From positions 1 to 64,000 of IMG/VR virus record IMGVR_UViG_3300028840_003688: a stretch of 64,000 nucleotides of DNA. The stretch is one strand, 5' to 3'. Positions within the stretch are counted from its first letter, which is position 1, and each line of letters opens with the position of its first letter. Below the pieces are notes generated by a model. It was not told the origin of the DNA, ran no database searches, and saw nothing but the letters and a program-made list of their open reading frames with translations. The DNA comes from a virus. The translations under genes were made by a program, and so were the position numbers. Positions 53,550 through 62,335 of the stretch are shown piece after piece.

Positions 53550-53931
53550 CTTCCTTCATCACCTGTTCGTAGATATCCAGAGGGGGCTCCGACTCCATCA
53601 GGTCTTCACCAGTGACGGCCGGCATCGACGGTTGGGTGTCCGTCTTCGGGACAGTGTCGGGCTCCGTGTCCGGAGGTGGAGGGACGGATTGCCTGAAATT
53701 CCTCAGGATCCATTCGTCCCATCCCTTGTGGATCTCTTTGACCCCCTTGTCAGATCCAAGAATCCGCTGAATCTCGCCAACCGGATCACCCCCGGCTGCC
53801 GCGATACCCTGCGCTGCCTTCAGAGCGATCGACGTGATGCTCGCGACGATCCCTGCCGGGCCCGGAGCGGCTGACGCCGCCTTCGCTACCTCCGAGGCCT
53901 GGCCCAGTGCTTCCGCTACTTCCTTGCTCAT
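53536..53931 (-). CDS. Uncharacterised 131-aa protein
   Basis: Alanine-rich hydrophobic N-terminal half (ASAAPGPAGIVASITSIALK) then a proline/aspartate linker (PPPPDTEPDTVPKTDTQPSM) and an acidic end. The start has a GAGGAACAGAAAG site. It overlaps the 3' end of the lipoprotein gene by 146 bases in another frame. Confidence 0.62.
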   Translation of the reverse strand: MSKEVAEALGQASEVAKAASAAPGPAGIVASITSIALKAAQGIAAAGGDPVGEIQRILGSDKGVKEIHKGWDEWILRNFRQSVPPPPDTEPDTVPKTDTQPSMPAVTGEDLMESEPPLDIYEQVMKEDGEA

Positions 53932-54367
53932 CTTTCTGTTCCTCGCACTTGATGATCCCCAAGGGGATGACAGGGAGCTTCTTCGGGAAAATCAGCCGAA
54001 ACTTGCAGTACGCATCCTTCAACTCCCGAAGAGCCGTAGTTGTATCAGCCCCTTCCTCAAGCATCGTAGCCCATTTGTCATGAGCAAGCTGAAGCGAATC
54101 CCACGCCTGCCAAACAGGCTTCCAGGCACGCTTCACGTCGTTGATCGCAGCCACGGCTTCGAGACGACCCCCACCGGCAGCCTTGACCGCCTTGAGCGCA
54201 TCCATGCCGTCTTCATTGTAGCTCTCCAAGATCCAAGGAAGCATGTCGTTGGTGCTCTGCGCGATGGCGTTCGCCGTCTGAGCCTGAACAATGCGAGCCT
54301 GAGAACTGCAGCCCATGCTGCCAAGCGACAGCAGGACGACCAACAACACCACAAACTTCCTGAGCAT
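53786..54367 (-). CDS. Lipoprotein, 193 aa
   Basis: MLRKFVVLLVVLLSLGSMGC is a lipoprotein signal peptide with lipobox SMGC; the mature protein would begin at that cysteine. Helical body (AIAQSTNDMLPWILESYNED) to about residue 143. The last 50 residues are low-complexity Gly/Ser/Arg and overlap the next gene, so the true function probably resides before them. An outer-membrane spanin subunit is one possibility. Confidence 0.68.
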   Translation of the reverse strand: MLRKFVVLLVVLLSLGSMGCSSQARIVQAQTANAIAQSTNDMLPWILESYNEDGMDALKAVKAAGGGRLEAVAAINDVKRAWKPVWQAWDSLQLAHDKWATMLEEGADTTTALRELKDAYCKFRLIFPKKLPVIPLGIIKCEEQKDEQGSSGSTGPGLGGSEGGVSRSGPGRDRREHHVDRSEGSAGYRGSRG

Positions 54368-54684
54368 CAGAACTTCTCCTCGATGATCTCTTCCAAGCCA
54401 GCCGGCGTCAGCCACCGCTTGTCCAGATCCAACAGATGAAACACCGCAAACGTCCCACCGATGGCGCCGATGTAGAGGGGGAGCTTTTTCGCAGCTTCCT
54501 TCTCCTCTTCCGTCTCAGCGCCCTCTATCAAAGCCTTGATGATGATGGCGCCGATCCCAATCCCGCCAGCCACGCCGGCAGCTACGTACAGCTGCATGTC
54601 ACGTCGGTCGATATCGCGCTGGACCTTGTCCCACAGCTCCGGCGTCTTGTGCAGCGGGGGAAGGGAAGTGTCGTCACCGATCAT
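54367..54684 (-). CDS. Two-pass membrane protein, 105 aa
   Basis: Start at MIGDDTS by ATGA overlap with the upstream gene; the earlier ATG lies inside that gene. Hydrophobic segments MQLYVAAGVAGGIGIGAIII and LPLYIGAIGGTFAVFHLLDL enclose an acidic loop (EGAETEEEKEAAKK). Directly before the lipoprotein gene, so a lysis-type pair (inner-membrane plus lipoprotein) is conceivable. Confidence 0.65.
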   Translation of the reverse strand: MIGDDTSLPPLHKTPELWDKVQRDIDRRDMQLYVAAGVAGGIGIGAIIIKALIEGAETEEEKEAAKKLPLYIGAIGGTFAVFHLLDLDKRWLTPAGLEEIIEEKF

Positions 54685-55205
54685 CGCAAGCCTCGGGGAC
54701 GCGCCTTCTGGCCACTGAAACACTGCAACATGCAAGGCCCACAGTAGGTGATGGGCATCCCGGTCACAGTATACGCGATCGAGTCTGCCGCCATCTCGAC
54801 TTGATCGTCACTCCGCTGGTTCCAGAGCTTGAACCACTTGCGGGTGTACTTGTCCGGCTCTCGGTCCCCAATCCAGATCGCTTCTTCGTCCCCTCGGTCA
54901 GGTGACACCCACATGCCTGGGTACATGAAGTCAGCCGCATGCCCGAACTCATGCGTGATGATGGCGACAAGCGTCTCTAGCGGCAGCTCAGCCGCCTGGG
55001 GCGCTAGGATGATGTACTTCCCGTCCGTGCGGCAAGCTGCATAGTGACGGGGGCTGTCACGAACAGCCTCGTCTACGATGAGCTGGACCTTACAGAGCTT
55101 CTTGAGTGGATTCCCACCGTTCGGGCGATACTCCGCAAAGACGTCTCTTACAGCGTCGAAGTGCGGCTCTAGGACGGCCGCGGCAAGCTCCAGATCATCC
55201 GCCAC
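54681..55205 (-). CDS. Putative zinc metallopeptidase (HEFGH), 174 aa, GTG start
   Basis: HEFGHAADFMYPG at 85-89 gives the HExxH zinc motif, inside a helix preceded by ETLVAIIT as in zincin peptidases. A third ligand could be in EMAADS about 45 residues later. The C-terminus has a cysteine cluster (YCGPCMLQC). GTG chosen as the only start after the preceding gene; the ribosome-binding site is weak. Might process virion proteins or the wall. Confidence 0.65.
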   Translation of the reverse strand: MADDLELAAAVLEPHFDAVRDVFAEYRPNGGNPLKKLCKVQLIVDEAVRDSPRHYAACRTDGKYIILAPQAAELPLETLVAIITHEFGHAADFMYPGMWVSPDRGDEEAIWIGDREPDKYTRKWFKLWNQRSDDQVEMAADSIAYTVTGMPITYCGPCMLQCFSGQKARPRGLR

Positions 55206-55206
55206 T

Positions 55207-55410
55207 TCACCTAAAGAACCGCGCCCCTTTGTGACGCTTCTGGATCTGAGACTTGGCAGCTTTTCTCGTTCTCGCTCGGACGTGACCGGCAATGTCGCCG
55301 TCCTCGCTCTCGAACTCATACAGAGTTTCGCCTACACCCCAGTATCGGCCAAACTCATCATACCCACCTCGATCCAAGCGGACCTGGCGCAAGTAGAACT
55401 TTTCACCCAT
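55207..55410 (-). CDS. Uncharacterised 67-aa basic protein
   Basis: MGEKFYLRQVRLDRGGYDEF begins a beta-rich, basic chain ending in KSQIQKRHKGARFFR. Starts within an 8-base overlap of the upstream gene. Function unknown. Confidence 0.6.
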   Translation of the reverse strand: MGEKFYLRQVRLDRGGYDEFGRYWGVGETLYEFESEDGDIAGHVRARTRKAAKSQIQKRHKGARFFR

Positions 55411-55882
55411 GACGGCGGACTGCCTGGCCCTGTTGGGCCATCTGGGCACAGCGAGCACTCACTTGCTGCTCACCCGCCGGGTTGATGTAGCCGCGGCTCC
55501 GTGCCTCGCTGAGGTGTCGCTCACACTCCCCACGCTCGATGCGAAGCGGAAACTTGAAGCCACAGTTCCGGCACTTGAGCTGGTTCGGGCACCAGGCGTT
55601 CTCGTGCGGGAGGTACATCCAACTGGTAGGCTCACGAACGAACTGCGTGCCCCGGAAGGCGATCGCCGGGTTCACGCCGTACTTCATCGAGACCAGCTCG
55701 GGGTACTCCACCATGAGCTGGCTAGGCGTGCCGCAGCCCTGACACTCGAAGGTCAGCGCGCAGCCCTGAGGCGTGATGTGAGTCTTGACGGCGTCATGCC
55801 GCTTGAGCCCATCGGCACCCTCGAAGACGCCGTTGAAGCTCTGGATGACATCCGTGAAAGTGTCGTAATTGCTCGAACTCAT
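55403..55882 (-). CDS. Putative zinc-binding protein, 159 aa
   Basis: Four cysteine groups: FECQGCGTP near 47, and WCPNQL, CRNCGF near 98-110, spaced for two zinc ribbons. The C-terminus is Arg/Gln-rich (QMAQQGQAVRRHG). The product could bind nucleic acid or be a structural zinc protein. Confidence 0.63.
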   Translation of the reverse strand: MSSSNYDTFTDVIQSFNGVFEGADGLKRHDAVKTHITPQGCALTFECQGCGTPSQLMVEYPELVSMKYGVNPAIAFRGTQFVREPTSWMYLPHENAWCPNQLKCRNCGFKFPLRIERGECERHLSEARSRGYINPAGEQQVSARCAQMAQQGQAVRRHG

Positions 55883-55883
55883 C

Positions 55884-56198
55884 TCAGCTGTCTCCCTTTT
55901 CGTCGAAGCTCACAGGAATCTCCTCTTCTTCCTCTTTCTTGGGCTTTTCGACCAGAGGAGAAGTAGCGAGGATCATCTTCAGCCTGCCGGGCACCTTGTC
56001 CCGAGTCAAGAAGCTCGCGCGATCGATGATCTCCCACAGGCGAGCCTGCCAGCCCGTCATCTGAGTGTGGTCTTTGCGCGGAGAGATGTTGACGATGAGG
56101 TAGAGCGTCACCGCGATGGCGACCTCGGGGTTCGCCTGGACCCAGGCCCAGGCCGCAGTGAGGTACTGCGATACATTCATAAGAAGAAGGGTGAACAT
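55884..56198 (-). CDS. Membrane-anchored protein, 104 aa
   Basis: An N-terminal hydrophobic segment (VAIAVTLYLIVNI) follows a short amphipathic stretch; then a soluble, lysine/glutamate-rich tail (EKPKKEEEEEIPVS). An internal ATG six codons in is an alternative start. It is the next gene after a tail-fibre-like gene. Confidence 0.62.
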   Translation of the reverse strand: MFTLLLMNVSQYLTAAWAWVQANPEVAIAVTLYLIVNISPRKDHTQMTGWQARLWEIIDRASFLTRDKVPGRLKMILATSPLVEKPKKEEEEEIPVSFDEKGDS

Positions 56199-56202
56199 GT
56201 TC

Positions 56203-57243
56203 TCAGCCTGCTGTCAGTAGGTTTCGGAGGAGGGTGTTGACCTGAGCGAGCGTGAGATCTTGCGACTCCAGCGTCGTCAGTAGAGCTTGGATGGATGCTT
56301 GGTCCGCGGCCTTGGCGTCGAGGACGGCCTGCTCCCCTGCGGTGGGAAGCGTGGGAGAGAACCCACTGGGCGTAACAAGAGTAACCTTTGTGATGCTGCC
56401 ATTCAAGAGCGCTGCGTACCAAACGCCCGCGCCATCTGTGTACTGAATGGGGACAACCTCTGCGCCGACCTCCGGCTCGAAGTCGAATTCTGCCGGAACC
56501 GTGGGATCTGGCCAAAGAATAGCGCCAGGCGGAAGCGTCGAAGCGTCAAAGCCGACGGGGACCTCAGGCGTCGGGAAGGATGCGGGGTCTGCTACACCAG
56601 CAAGCTCCTCATCCATCGCCGCAAACAATCCAGGAATATCAACAGCTTGGGAATATGCTCCGGTCGCATACAGGTTGCCCCTCAAGGGGTTCTGCGTTCC
56701 GAAGGAGCCCCAAAAGAGAGGGTTTGGATGCGTTCCTTGCCCCACCGCGATGCTTCCGACCGGCGTGACAGCATCGTCGAAGTAGATCGTCGCGACGCCA
56801 GCGTCGTAGACCACCGCAACCTTGTAGTCCTGGTTGTTCGAGACGGTGGCCACGAACTGGAGGCTGCTGCCATTCCACAGGTAGAGCGTACTGGTGTCCC
56901 GGTAGAGAGAGAACTCATCCCCATCAGGAGCGCTGTCTGCCCAGACGTTCTGGAAGCCACTGGCTACCGTAAAACGGAACAAAGAAAAGAGCGTGACCGT
57001 GCTCTGTCCCGTCAGATCGAGGCCACTATCATAGCCAGCGTCGGCGGCCGTGATCCCAGCAGCAGGACCGGAGCCGTCCCCTAGTGGATCAGCCAGGATG
57101 TCCGGGGCCGCACCAGCGTCTGCGAGAGACGCGTCATTGCCAGCATCGGAAGAATCCTCCCAACCAGACGCATTCGGGCCTCCCGTCGTGCGAAGGAGGA
57201 GCTGCAGAGCAGTTCCGAGCGTTGTGAAAGATGAGAGGGCCAT
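56203..57243 (-). CDS. Fibre/spike-like protein with lectin-type domain, 346 aa
   Basis: After an Asp/Ala/Gly-rich N-terminus, residues 75-215 look like a concanavalin-type (LamG-like) sandwich: FSLFRFTVASGFQNVWADSA, TLYLWNGSSLQFVATVSNNQ, YKVAVVYDAGVATIYFDDAV. Such domains bind sugars. Then proline-rich linkers and a C-terminal helix (DQASIQALLTTLESQDLTLA). Probably virion surface. Confidence 0.72.
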   Translation of the reverse strand: MALSSFTTLGTALQLLLRTTGGPNASGWEDSSDAGNDASLADAGAAPDILADPLGDGSGPAAGITAADAGYDSGLDLTGQSTVTLFSLFRFTVASGFQNVWADSAPDGDEFSLYRDTSTLYLWNGSSLQFVATVSNNQDYKVAVVYDAGVATIYFDDAVTPVGSIAVGQGTHPNPLFWGSFGTQNPLRGNLYATGAYSQAVDIPGLFAAMDEELAGVADPASFPTPEVPVGFDASTLPPGAILWPDPTVPAEFDFEPEVGAEVVPIQYTDGAGVWYAALLNGSITKVTLVTPSGFSPTLPTAGEQAVLDAKAADQASIQALLTTLESQDLTLAQVNTLLRNLLTAG

Positions 57244-57246
57244 GGG

Positions 57247-57831
57247 TCAGGAGAAAGTCGGGACGCGGAACAACGTGAACTCACTGTTCGGTCCAATTCC
57301 GGCTCCGAGATTGGAGACGAGATCAAAGGAGGTGATGTTCGTCGCACCGATGCCAGAAAGCTTGGTGGTGAAGTCACCTACACGCTCAGTGAGCGCAGGG
57401 AGGTAGTCCTCTTGGGCAATCAGCGTGCGAATGAACCGCGGAGCACCTCGGATAGCGCTGCAGCTGATGTAGGACATGAACAGCCCCTTCGCGCTGAAAG
57501 ATCCGTTCTGAGACTGGGTGTCGATCAACCGCAACGTGTTCGAGAGGAAGTTATTCTCGGTTGTCAGGCTGTCATTGATCCTACGTTGGAAAGAGGTATC
57601 TCCAGCAACAGCAGGGATGCCGTTTGGCAGAAAACTCAGCCTGACGTCTCCGATGCCAGGGCGCATCGCGTACTGGCCGACCAGGAGCCATGCGCCGTCC
57701 GCGTTCCCGTCCAACCCCGAGAACGTGACACTGGTCACGAACCCTCCGGTTCGGATCTGCTGCAGGCGCTCAAAAGGCAGACCCCCGCGCTGAATCACGC
57801 CTGCCACCATTGTCAGAAAGGGGTCTGCCAT
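57247..57831 (-). CDS. Structural-type protein, 194 aa
   Basis: Strand-rich with SVTFSGLDGNADGAWLLVGQ and a helical end (TLIAQEDYLPALTERVGDFT). No family recognised. Its position between fibre genes, and AGGTAGGAC before the ATG, suggest a virion component. Confidence 0.62.
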   Translation of the reverse strand: MADPFLTMVAGVIQRGGLPFERLQQIRTGGFVTSVTFSGLDGNADGAWLLVGQYAMRPGIGDVRLSFLPNGIPAVAGDTSFQRRINDSLTTENNFLSNTLRLIDTQSQNGSFSAKGLFMSYISCSAIRGAPRFIRTLIAQEDYLPALTERVGDFTTKLSGIGATNITSFDLVSNLGAGIGPNSEFTLFRVPTFS

Positions 57832-57839
57832 GTCCTACC

Positions 57840-58283
57840 TCAGTTGGCTCCCGTCAGCGTCGTGAGCGCCGAAGGAGAAACCGGCTCGTTGGTGAACTCC
57901 ATCGAGTCGAGCTTCAGTCGCCACGGGTTCTCGACCTGCTCCTCGACGTTGATGCCGTGGGAGTTGGCCATCATCTTCACGACACTGACGAACTGCTTCC
58001 CCATGTCGTCGATGGCCTTGGTGCGAGTCTCCATGTCCTCCTTCAAGGCACGAAGCTGGCTCCGGAGGTCGGCGGCTCGCATCGCTTGGTTCGCAAGCTG
58101 AATCTTCTGATTCGCCATCTGCTGGTCCAAGTCTCTGAGAGCCATCTGCTGGTCTTCCGTGAGGGAGACCGTCTGGTAGTTGGGTGCCGCGGATGCGGTC
58201 CCATTGCTCTTCGACCGAGAAGAGGTCTTCTTCTTGGTCGGAGTGCGCTTACGAGTTGTCGTCTTCTTCTTTCTTGCAGTCAT
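57840..58283 (-). CDS. Lysine-rich histone-H1-like tail plus coiled coil, 147 aa
   Basis: The first 35 residues are basic and low in complexity (TARKKKTTTRKRTPTKKKTS), like the DNA-binding tails of bacterial histone H1-like proteins. Residues 55-115 form a coiled coil (QQMANQKIQLANQAMRAADL, RSQLRALKEDMETRTKAIDD). Might bind packaged DNA. The gene starts behind GAGGTGGAAT right after a terminator. Confidence 0.62.
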   Translation of the reverse strand: MTARKKKTTTRKRTPTKKKTSSRSKSNGTASAAPNYQTVSLTEDQQMALRDLDQQMANQKIQLANQAMRAADLRSQLRALKEDMETRTKAIDDMGKQFVSVVKMMANSHGINVEEQVENPWRLKLDSMEFTNEPVSPSALTTLTGAN

Positions 58284-58293
58284 ATTCCACCTC

Positions 58294-58372
58294 AAAACAA
58301 AGGTGGCGATCACGCTCGGTCGAGCGGAGGTGGACTCGCTTCCCCTAGCGCGATCACCGTTGACGCCACCTT
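58294..58372 (-). terminator. Terminator after the leftward fibre gene
   Basis: On the minus strand AAGGTGGCG pairs with CGCCACCTT over a long structured loop containing CGATC pairs, followed by TGTTTT. It separates the fibre gene from the H1-like gene, which could then have its own promoter. Confidence 0.6.
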
Positions 58373-58385
58373 GCCAGATGAAACA

Positions 58386-61283
58386 TCAGAGGACAACCGG
58401 ATCGCCCACCTGGATGATGCAGATCGCGTTACCGCCAGAGATTTCTTGGATCTTCCCCATGCGAAGCACGGTATCGCCGCTGGTCGTGGGCGCCGTCAGC
58501 GTAAGCTGGCCCTGCGTCGTGGAGAGGAAGAAGGTTTGGCCGACATTGGCCGCACCGGGCGCAACATCGAAGATGGCCGTGGGAATGGTCGCCTGACCAT
58601 TCACAACGATGTCGTGAGAAGCCGCTGCTACACCAGCCGTAGCCGCCACGCCAACCGCGTTGGTTCGACCTGCAGCGTTCGCATCCGCGTTCTGCGAGCG
58701 GGCGTTGCCCGCCGCATCCGTGAAAACGACCGGGGCGCCGATGGCGATAGCCTCGTTCGCCGTCTGACTGATGAGCGTAGCCAGCGAAGACGAAGCAGCA
58801 CCACCAGGAGGCGTGAGCTGCCGGACGTTGCCAGCGCTGTCCTGGTAGAACAGCTCCGTGACGGAGGATACGTCTTTGGTGTAGAGACGGCCTCGGTTTG
58901 CAACGTTGCCCGGGTCAACCAGGCGCTCCCGCATGTCGAGAAAGGAGCCGTTGTTGAGGTTGTCACCTCGGAGGTAGAGGCCGCCATCACCTACAATGTC
59001 GACACTAGGAGCACCAGTGATGTTGCCCAGCTCGATGTTGTTGGAGCCGCCCGCGTTGATGTTGATGTAGTCGCGAGAAGTGCCAGCTTCCGTGACCCGC
59101 CAGCTAAAGTTGGCTGCGCGAATCGTGAAGAGCATCGAAGGCGTGTTGGCGCCGCCATTCCCGAACGACATCGACTCAGCAGCGGTGAACGTGTCGATCT
59201 CGATGTAGTTGTTGATGTTCTCGCGAATGAGGAACGCGTTGTTGGTGTTGTCCGCGATGTTGATGTCCGTGAGGATGGTCGAGACACCCGTCGCCGGACC
59301 GAGGTTGATCTCAGTGCCATCGAAGGTGAAGTCCGCAGAGCCGCCGAAAGCACCAGCGTTGTTGAACTGCACCGAGTCGAATGGAGCGGCCGGCGTCGCT
59401 GCAGGTAGAGGCGTGATCTGACGAACGTTGCCGGCGCTGTCCTGGTAGAAAAGCTCGGTCGTGCCAGCAACGTCCTTGGTGTAGACCTTGCCAGCGTTCG
59501 CCGTCGCACCCGGATCACCAACACGCTCAGTGATGACGAACTGAGAACCGCCATCCAGGCGGAAGTCGCCAGAGCCGAAGGCTACGATGTCCGGGTTCGT
59601 CGTCGCGTTGCCAAGACTGATCTGCTCCAGACCGTTGACCGTCGTGATGTTGAGGTAGACGTCAGTGTCATCTGCGATGACCTGGAAGGCGTCCGCCGTG
59701 TTGTCACCCACGTTGGACTTGACGTTGGTCGTCGAAACACCGGTGACAGGGCCGAGGAAGATGTCCGTGCCGTCGAAGGTAAAGTTGGCGTTGCCGTCGA
59801 ACGAACCAGCGTTGTTGAACTGGACTTGAGTGTTGGCACCACCGGGGGTGGTCGCGGCAGGGAGCGGCGTGAGCTGCCGAACGTTACCGGCGCTGTCCTG
59901 GTAGAACAGCTCTGTAGTACCCGACACATCCTTCGTGTAGACCTTGCCCTCGTTGACCGCACCACCGGGGTCACCGACTCGCTCCAAGAAGATGAGCTGC
60001 GCGCCACCGTCGATGCGAACATCACCAGCGCCCGCAAAGGAGACGTCAGGGTCCGACGTCGCGTTGCCGATCGTGATGATCTCGTTCGCGTTGGTCGTGT
60101 CGATGTTGAGGTAGATCTCCGAGCTGTTGGCGATGACCTCCAACCCGTTCGCGTTGTTGTCCGGGATGTTGATCCTCGTCGAGGTAGCAGAAAGACCAGT
60201 CGCCGGACCGAGGAAGATGTCCGTGCCGTCGAACGTGAAGTTGTTGTTGCCGTCGAAGGAACCAGCGTTGTTGTACTGGACGTTGGTGTTGACACCGCCA
60301 GGAGAAACGGTTGCTGTCGGAGGCGTCAGCTGACGGACGTTGCCCGAACTGTCCTGGTAGAACAGCTCCGTAGTACCCGACACATCCTTCGTGTAGACCT
60401 TGCCGCGATCCGCCGTAGCACCGGGGTCGCCGACTCGCTCCTCGATGCTGAGCTGAAGCGGTCCGATCTGAATGTCCGAGGTGTTCGTGATGCCGATGCT
60501 CACGATGCCATCGGTACCAGCGCCAGAAGCCGCGCCACCGTTGATGCTGACACTAGAACCGTTGGCGCCACCGCCACCGCCGTCAGCGCCAGCCGCGCCA
60601 CCGGAAATAAACACCGGAGAGCCAGCACCAGCAGGCTGCGTCGCATCACCATCGCCACCGGGGCCACCACGTACGATGGTCAGACCACCAGCAGCACCAG
60701 GGTTACCACCACCAGCAGCGGCCCCCTCACCGCCCACGATGGTCAGCGTGCCACCCGCAGTTGTCGAGCCAGCGACATCAGCGGCGATGCTGATCTCGTG
60801 CGCAAGGCCCTCGATGAAGATGATGTCCTGCTGACCAACCGTGCCGACGCGAGACACGAAGGAGACCGTGTCCGTCACAGCGTCACCGAAGGTGACGTTG
60901 CCGTTGAAGGTCGCATTCGCCTGGAAGGTCGCGCCACCGTTGAAAATCTCGGTGCCATCAACAACCAGGTCCCCGAGAATGGTCGTGGTCTGACCCACTC
61001 GGCTGATGTTGATGTCGCCCGTCGGAGCAAGCGTTCCGAGGTTGATGACGTGACCACCGCCGCCGGGGTCAGCGTTGATGTCGGTGACGTCCAGCGTCTT
61101 GCCGCCACCAGCTACGCCGATCTGAACCAGCGCACCGTCAGGGGAGAGGACCAGGTCTGCTGCGCCACCCGTAGGAGTGACGATGGAGCCCGTCACGGGG
61201 TTCGTGCCGAGAATCAGCGCATCGGTGTCTCCCACCTGGCGAGTGATCCCAGCCTGAATAGTCAATGCTTTGCTATCAGCCAT
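58386..61283 (-). CDS. Large fibre-like structural protein with repeated modules, 965 aa
   Basis: Paralogue of the rightward fibre. The N-terminal region is distinct (beta repeats, then glycine/alanine-rich collagen-like stretch GGNPGAAGGLTIVRGGPGGD). Three to four modules with GKVYTKDVSGTTELFYQDS, GNVRQLTPL, GGANTQVQFNNAGSFDGNAN and NFTFDGT follow, ending in a different C-terminal region (NAVGVAATAGVAAASHDIVV, then TQGQLTLTAPTTSGD) that also resembles the end of the 61568 gene. A fibre or spike subunit is likely. Confidence 0.85.
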   Translation of the reverse strand: MADSKALTIQAGITRQVGDTDALILGTNPVTGSIVTPTGGAADLVLSPDGALVQIGVAGGGKTLDVTDINADPGGGGHVINLGTLAPTGDINISRVGQTTTILGDLVVDGTEIFNGGATFQANATFNGNVTFGDAVTDTVSFVSRVGTVGQQDIIFIEGLAHEISIAADVAGSTTAGGTLTIVGGEGAAAGGGNPGAAGGLTIVRGGPGGDGDATQPAGAGSPVFISGGAAGADGGGGGANGSSVSINGGAASGAGTDGIVSIGITNTSDIQIGPLQLSIEERVGDPGATADRGKVYTKDVSGTTELFYQDSSGNVRQLTPPTATVSPGGVNTNVQYNNAGSFDGNNNFTFDGTDIFLGPATGLSATSTRINIPDNNANGLEVIANSSEIYLNIDTTNANEIITIGNATSDPDVSFAGAGDVRIDGGAQLIFLERVGDPGGAVNEGKVYTKDVSGTTELFYQDSAGNVRQLTPLPAATTPGGANTQVQFNNAGSFDGNANFTFDGTDIFLGPVTGVSTTNVKSNVGDNTADAFQVIADDTDVYLNITTVNGLEQISLGNATTNPDIVAFGSGDFRLDGGSQFVITERVGDPGATANAGKVYTKDVAGTTELFYQDSAGNVRQITPLPAATPAAPFDSVQFNNAGAFGGSADFTFDGTEINLGPATGVSTILTDINIADNTNNAFLIRENINNYIEIDTFTAAESMSFGNGGANTPSMLFTIRAANFSWRVTEAGTSRDYININAGGSNNIELGNITGAPSVDIVGDGGLYLRGDNLNNGSFLDMRERLVDPGNVANRGRLYTKDVSSVTELFYQDSAGNVRQLTPPGGAASSSLATLISQTANEAIAIGAPVVFTDAAGNARSQNADANAAGRTNAVGVAATAGVAAASHDIVVNGQATIPTAIFDVAPGAANVGQTFFLSTTQGQLTLTAPTTSGDTVLRMGKIQEISGGNAICIIQVGDPVVL
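58928..59271 (-). repeat. Fibre module, copy B of an inverted pair
   Basis: Codes for nearly the same 115 residues as the stretch at 33829-34172 but with many synonymous differences, so the match is under protein-level selection and is not a recent copy. Confidence 0.8.
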
Positions 61284-61288
61284 TTGTC

Positions 61289-61558
61289 TTATCTTTCAAA
61301 AGGTTGCCGAGGAATCACTCGGGGTCGCTGTTCCGTGAATCGGGGGTCCGCACGCAATGCACGAAGGGTGATGGGGTCAGTGAAATCGACAGGGTCACTG
61401 TTCTCGTCGGTGATGAGCTGACCGTCGGGGTAGCCACCAGGCTTGTTCAGAACCTGAGTTCCCGTCTTCGTAGGGATCCTCAGCTCATTCGTCGTTCCAT
61501 AAGACGCGACGAAGCGAAAACCGAGTGCCGCTTCACCTTCGTATACGAACTGTGCCAT
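61289..61558 (-). CDS. Structural-type protein, 89 aa
   Basis: Start taken at MAQFVYEGEAALG; a TTG two codons before is possible. Beta-rich (ALGFRFVASYGTTNELRIPT) with a final proline/arginine segment. Sits between two fibre-type genes. No family recognised. Confidence 0.6.
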   Translation of the reverse strand: MAQFVYEGEAALGFRFVASYGTTNELRIPTKTGTQVLNKPGGYPDGQLITDENSDPVDFTDPITLRALRADPRFTEQRPRVIPRQPFER

Positions 61559-61567
61559 GCTCAATCT

Positions 61568-62335
61568 TTACTGCAATTGCGTGAAGTTACGCTCGATCAA
61601 GACAACCAGAGTGGTCGCGTTGCGAGCAAAACCAACCTCCTGAACGATCTCACCAGGAGCCGTCGGAGGAACATTCGTCAAAATACCAGGAGTTGTGGAA
61701 AGATAGTAGGTGTCTCCCGCTACCAGGCCAGCAAAACCGCCCAACTCTCCAGCGTATTGGATCTCACACGTCGTCGCCGTGGGCTTGGCGATGACCACAC
61801 CAACGCAAGGTCGGTCCGTTACGATGTTGGACGCTGCCTGGTCCACGTTGTCCGCCGCCGAGAGGAACACCGCATCGTTCACATTTACCGTTGCCGGGCA
61901 GTTATAGACTGCACTCGTGAGAGAACCAGAAGAACCGCCAGGTCCAAACACCTGGTACGGGCCACCGTTGACGCTGACCTCGAACTGCTGAAGCACCTCG
62001 TTGTAGCGAACGCGACCCTCGTTCAGGTTGCTGACAGCAGCCGTAGAACCGCCAGAAAGCTCGAAGAAGGCTCCGTTGCCTGCCGTCGAATCTTCGATAC
62101 GAACGAAGGTGTCGATGAAGCCCGTCAGTTCAAGGTTGCCCTCGACACGAAGTGTCCCAACGATCCGAACCTTCTCGCCACCAGCCATGGTGGATGCGCC
62201 GATAGCCACGGTGTTCGTCGGCGTGACAAGCTCGACGACCGTGCCCGTCGCCTGCCAAGGCGAAGGACCACCGCCGCCGCCTCCAGGAGGCTGCGCGCGC
62301 GGAATAAACCGAAGGCTGGCGTTTTTGACAGTCAT
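61568..62335 (-). CDS. Fibre-related structural protein, 255 aa
   Basis: TNTVAIGASTMAGGEKVRIV and GTLRVEGNLELTG match the N-terminal repeat of the rightward fibre, and NEGRVRYNEVLQQFEVSVNG matches its 'GRLRYNATTSQLEFSANG' segment. The C-terminal part (NDAVFLSAADNVDQAASNIV, GDTYYLSTTPG) resembles the C-terminus of the 965-residue fibre. So three related fibre-type genes occur in the window. Confidence 0.72.
   Translation of the reverse strand: MTVKNASLRFIPRAQPPGGGGGGPSPWQATGTVVELVTPTNTVAIGASTMAGGEKVRIVGTLRVEGNLELTGFIDTFVRIEDSTAGNGAFFELSGGSTAAVSNLNEGRVRYNEVLQQFEVSVNGGPYQVFGPGGSSGSLTSAVYNCPATVNVNDAVFLSAADNVDQAASNIVTDRPCVGVVIAKPTATTCEIQYAGELGGFAGLVAGDTYYLSTTPGILTNVPPTAPGEIVQEVGFARNATTLVVLIERNFTQLQ

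Noticed and set aside
57810-61421. Rightward ORFs of about 530 codons across the leftward fibre gene
   Set aside because: Shadow frames of the repetitive fibre; composition is Arg/Val/Asp-rich and repeats only because the real gene repeats.
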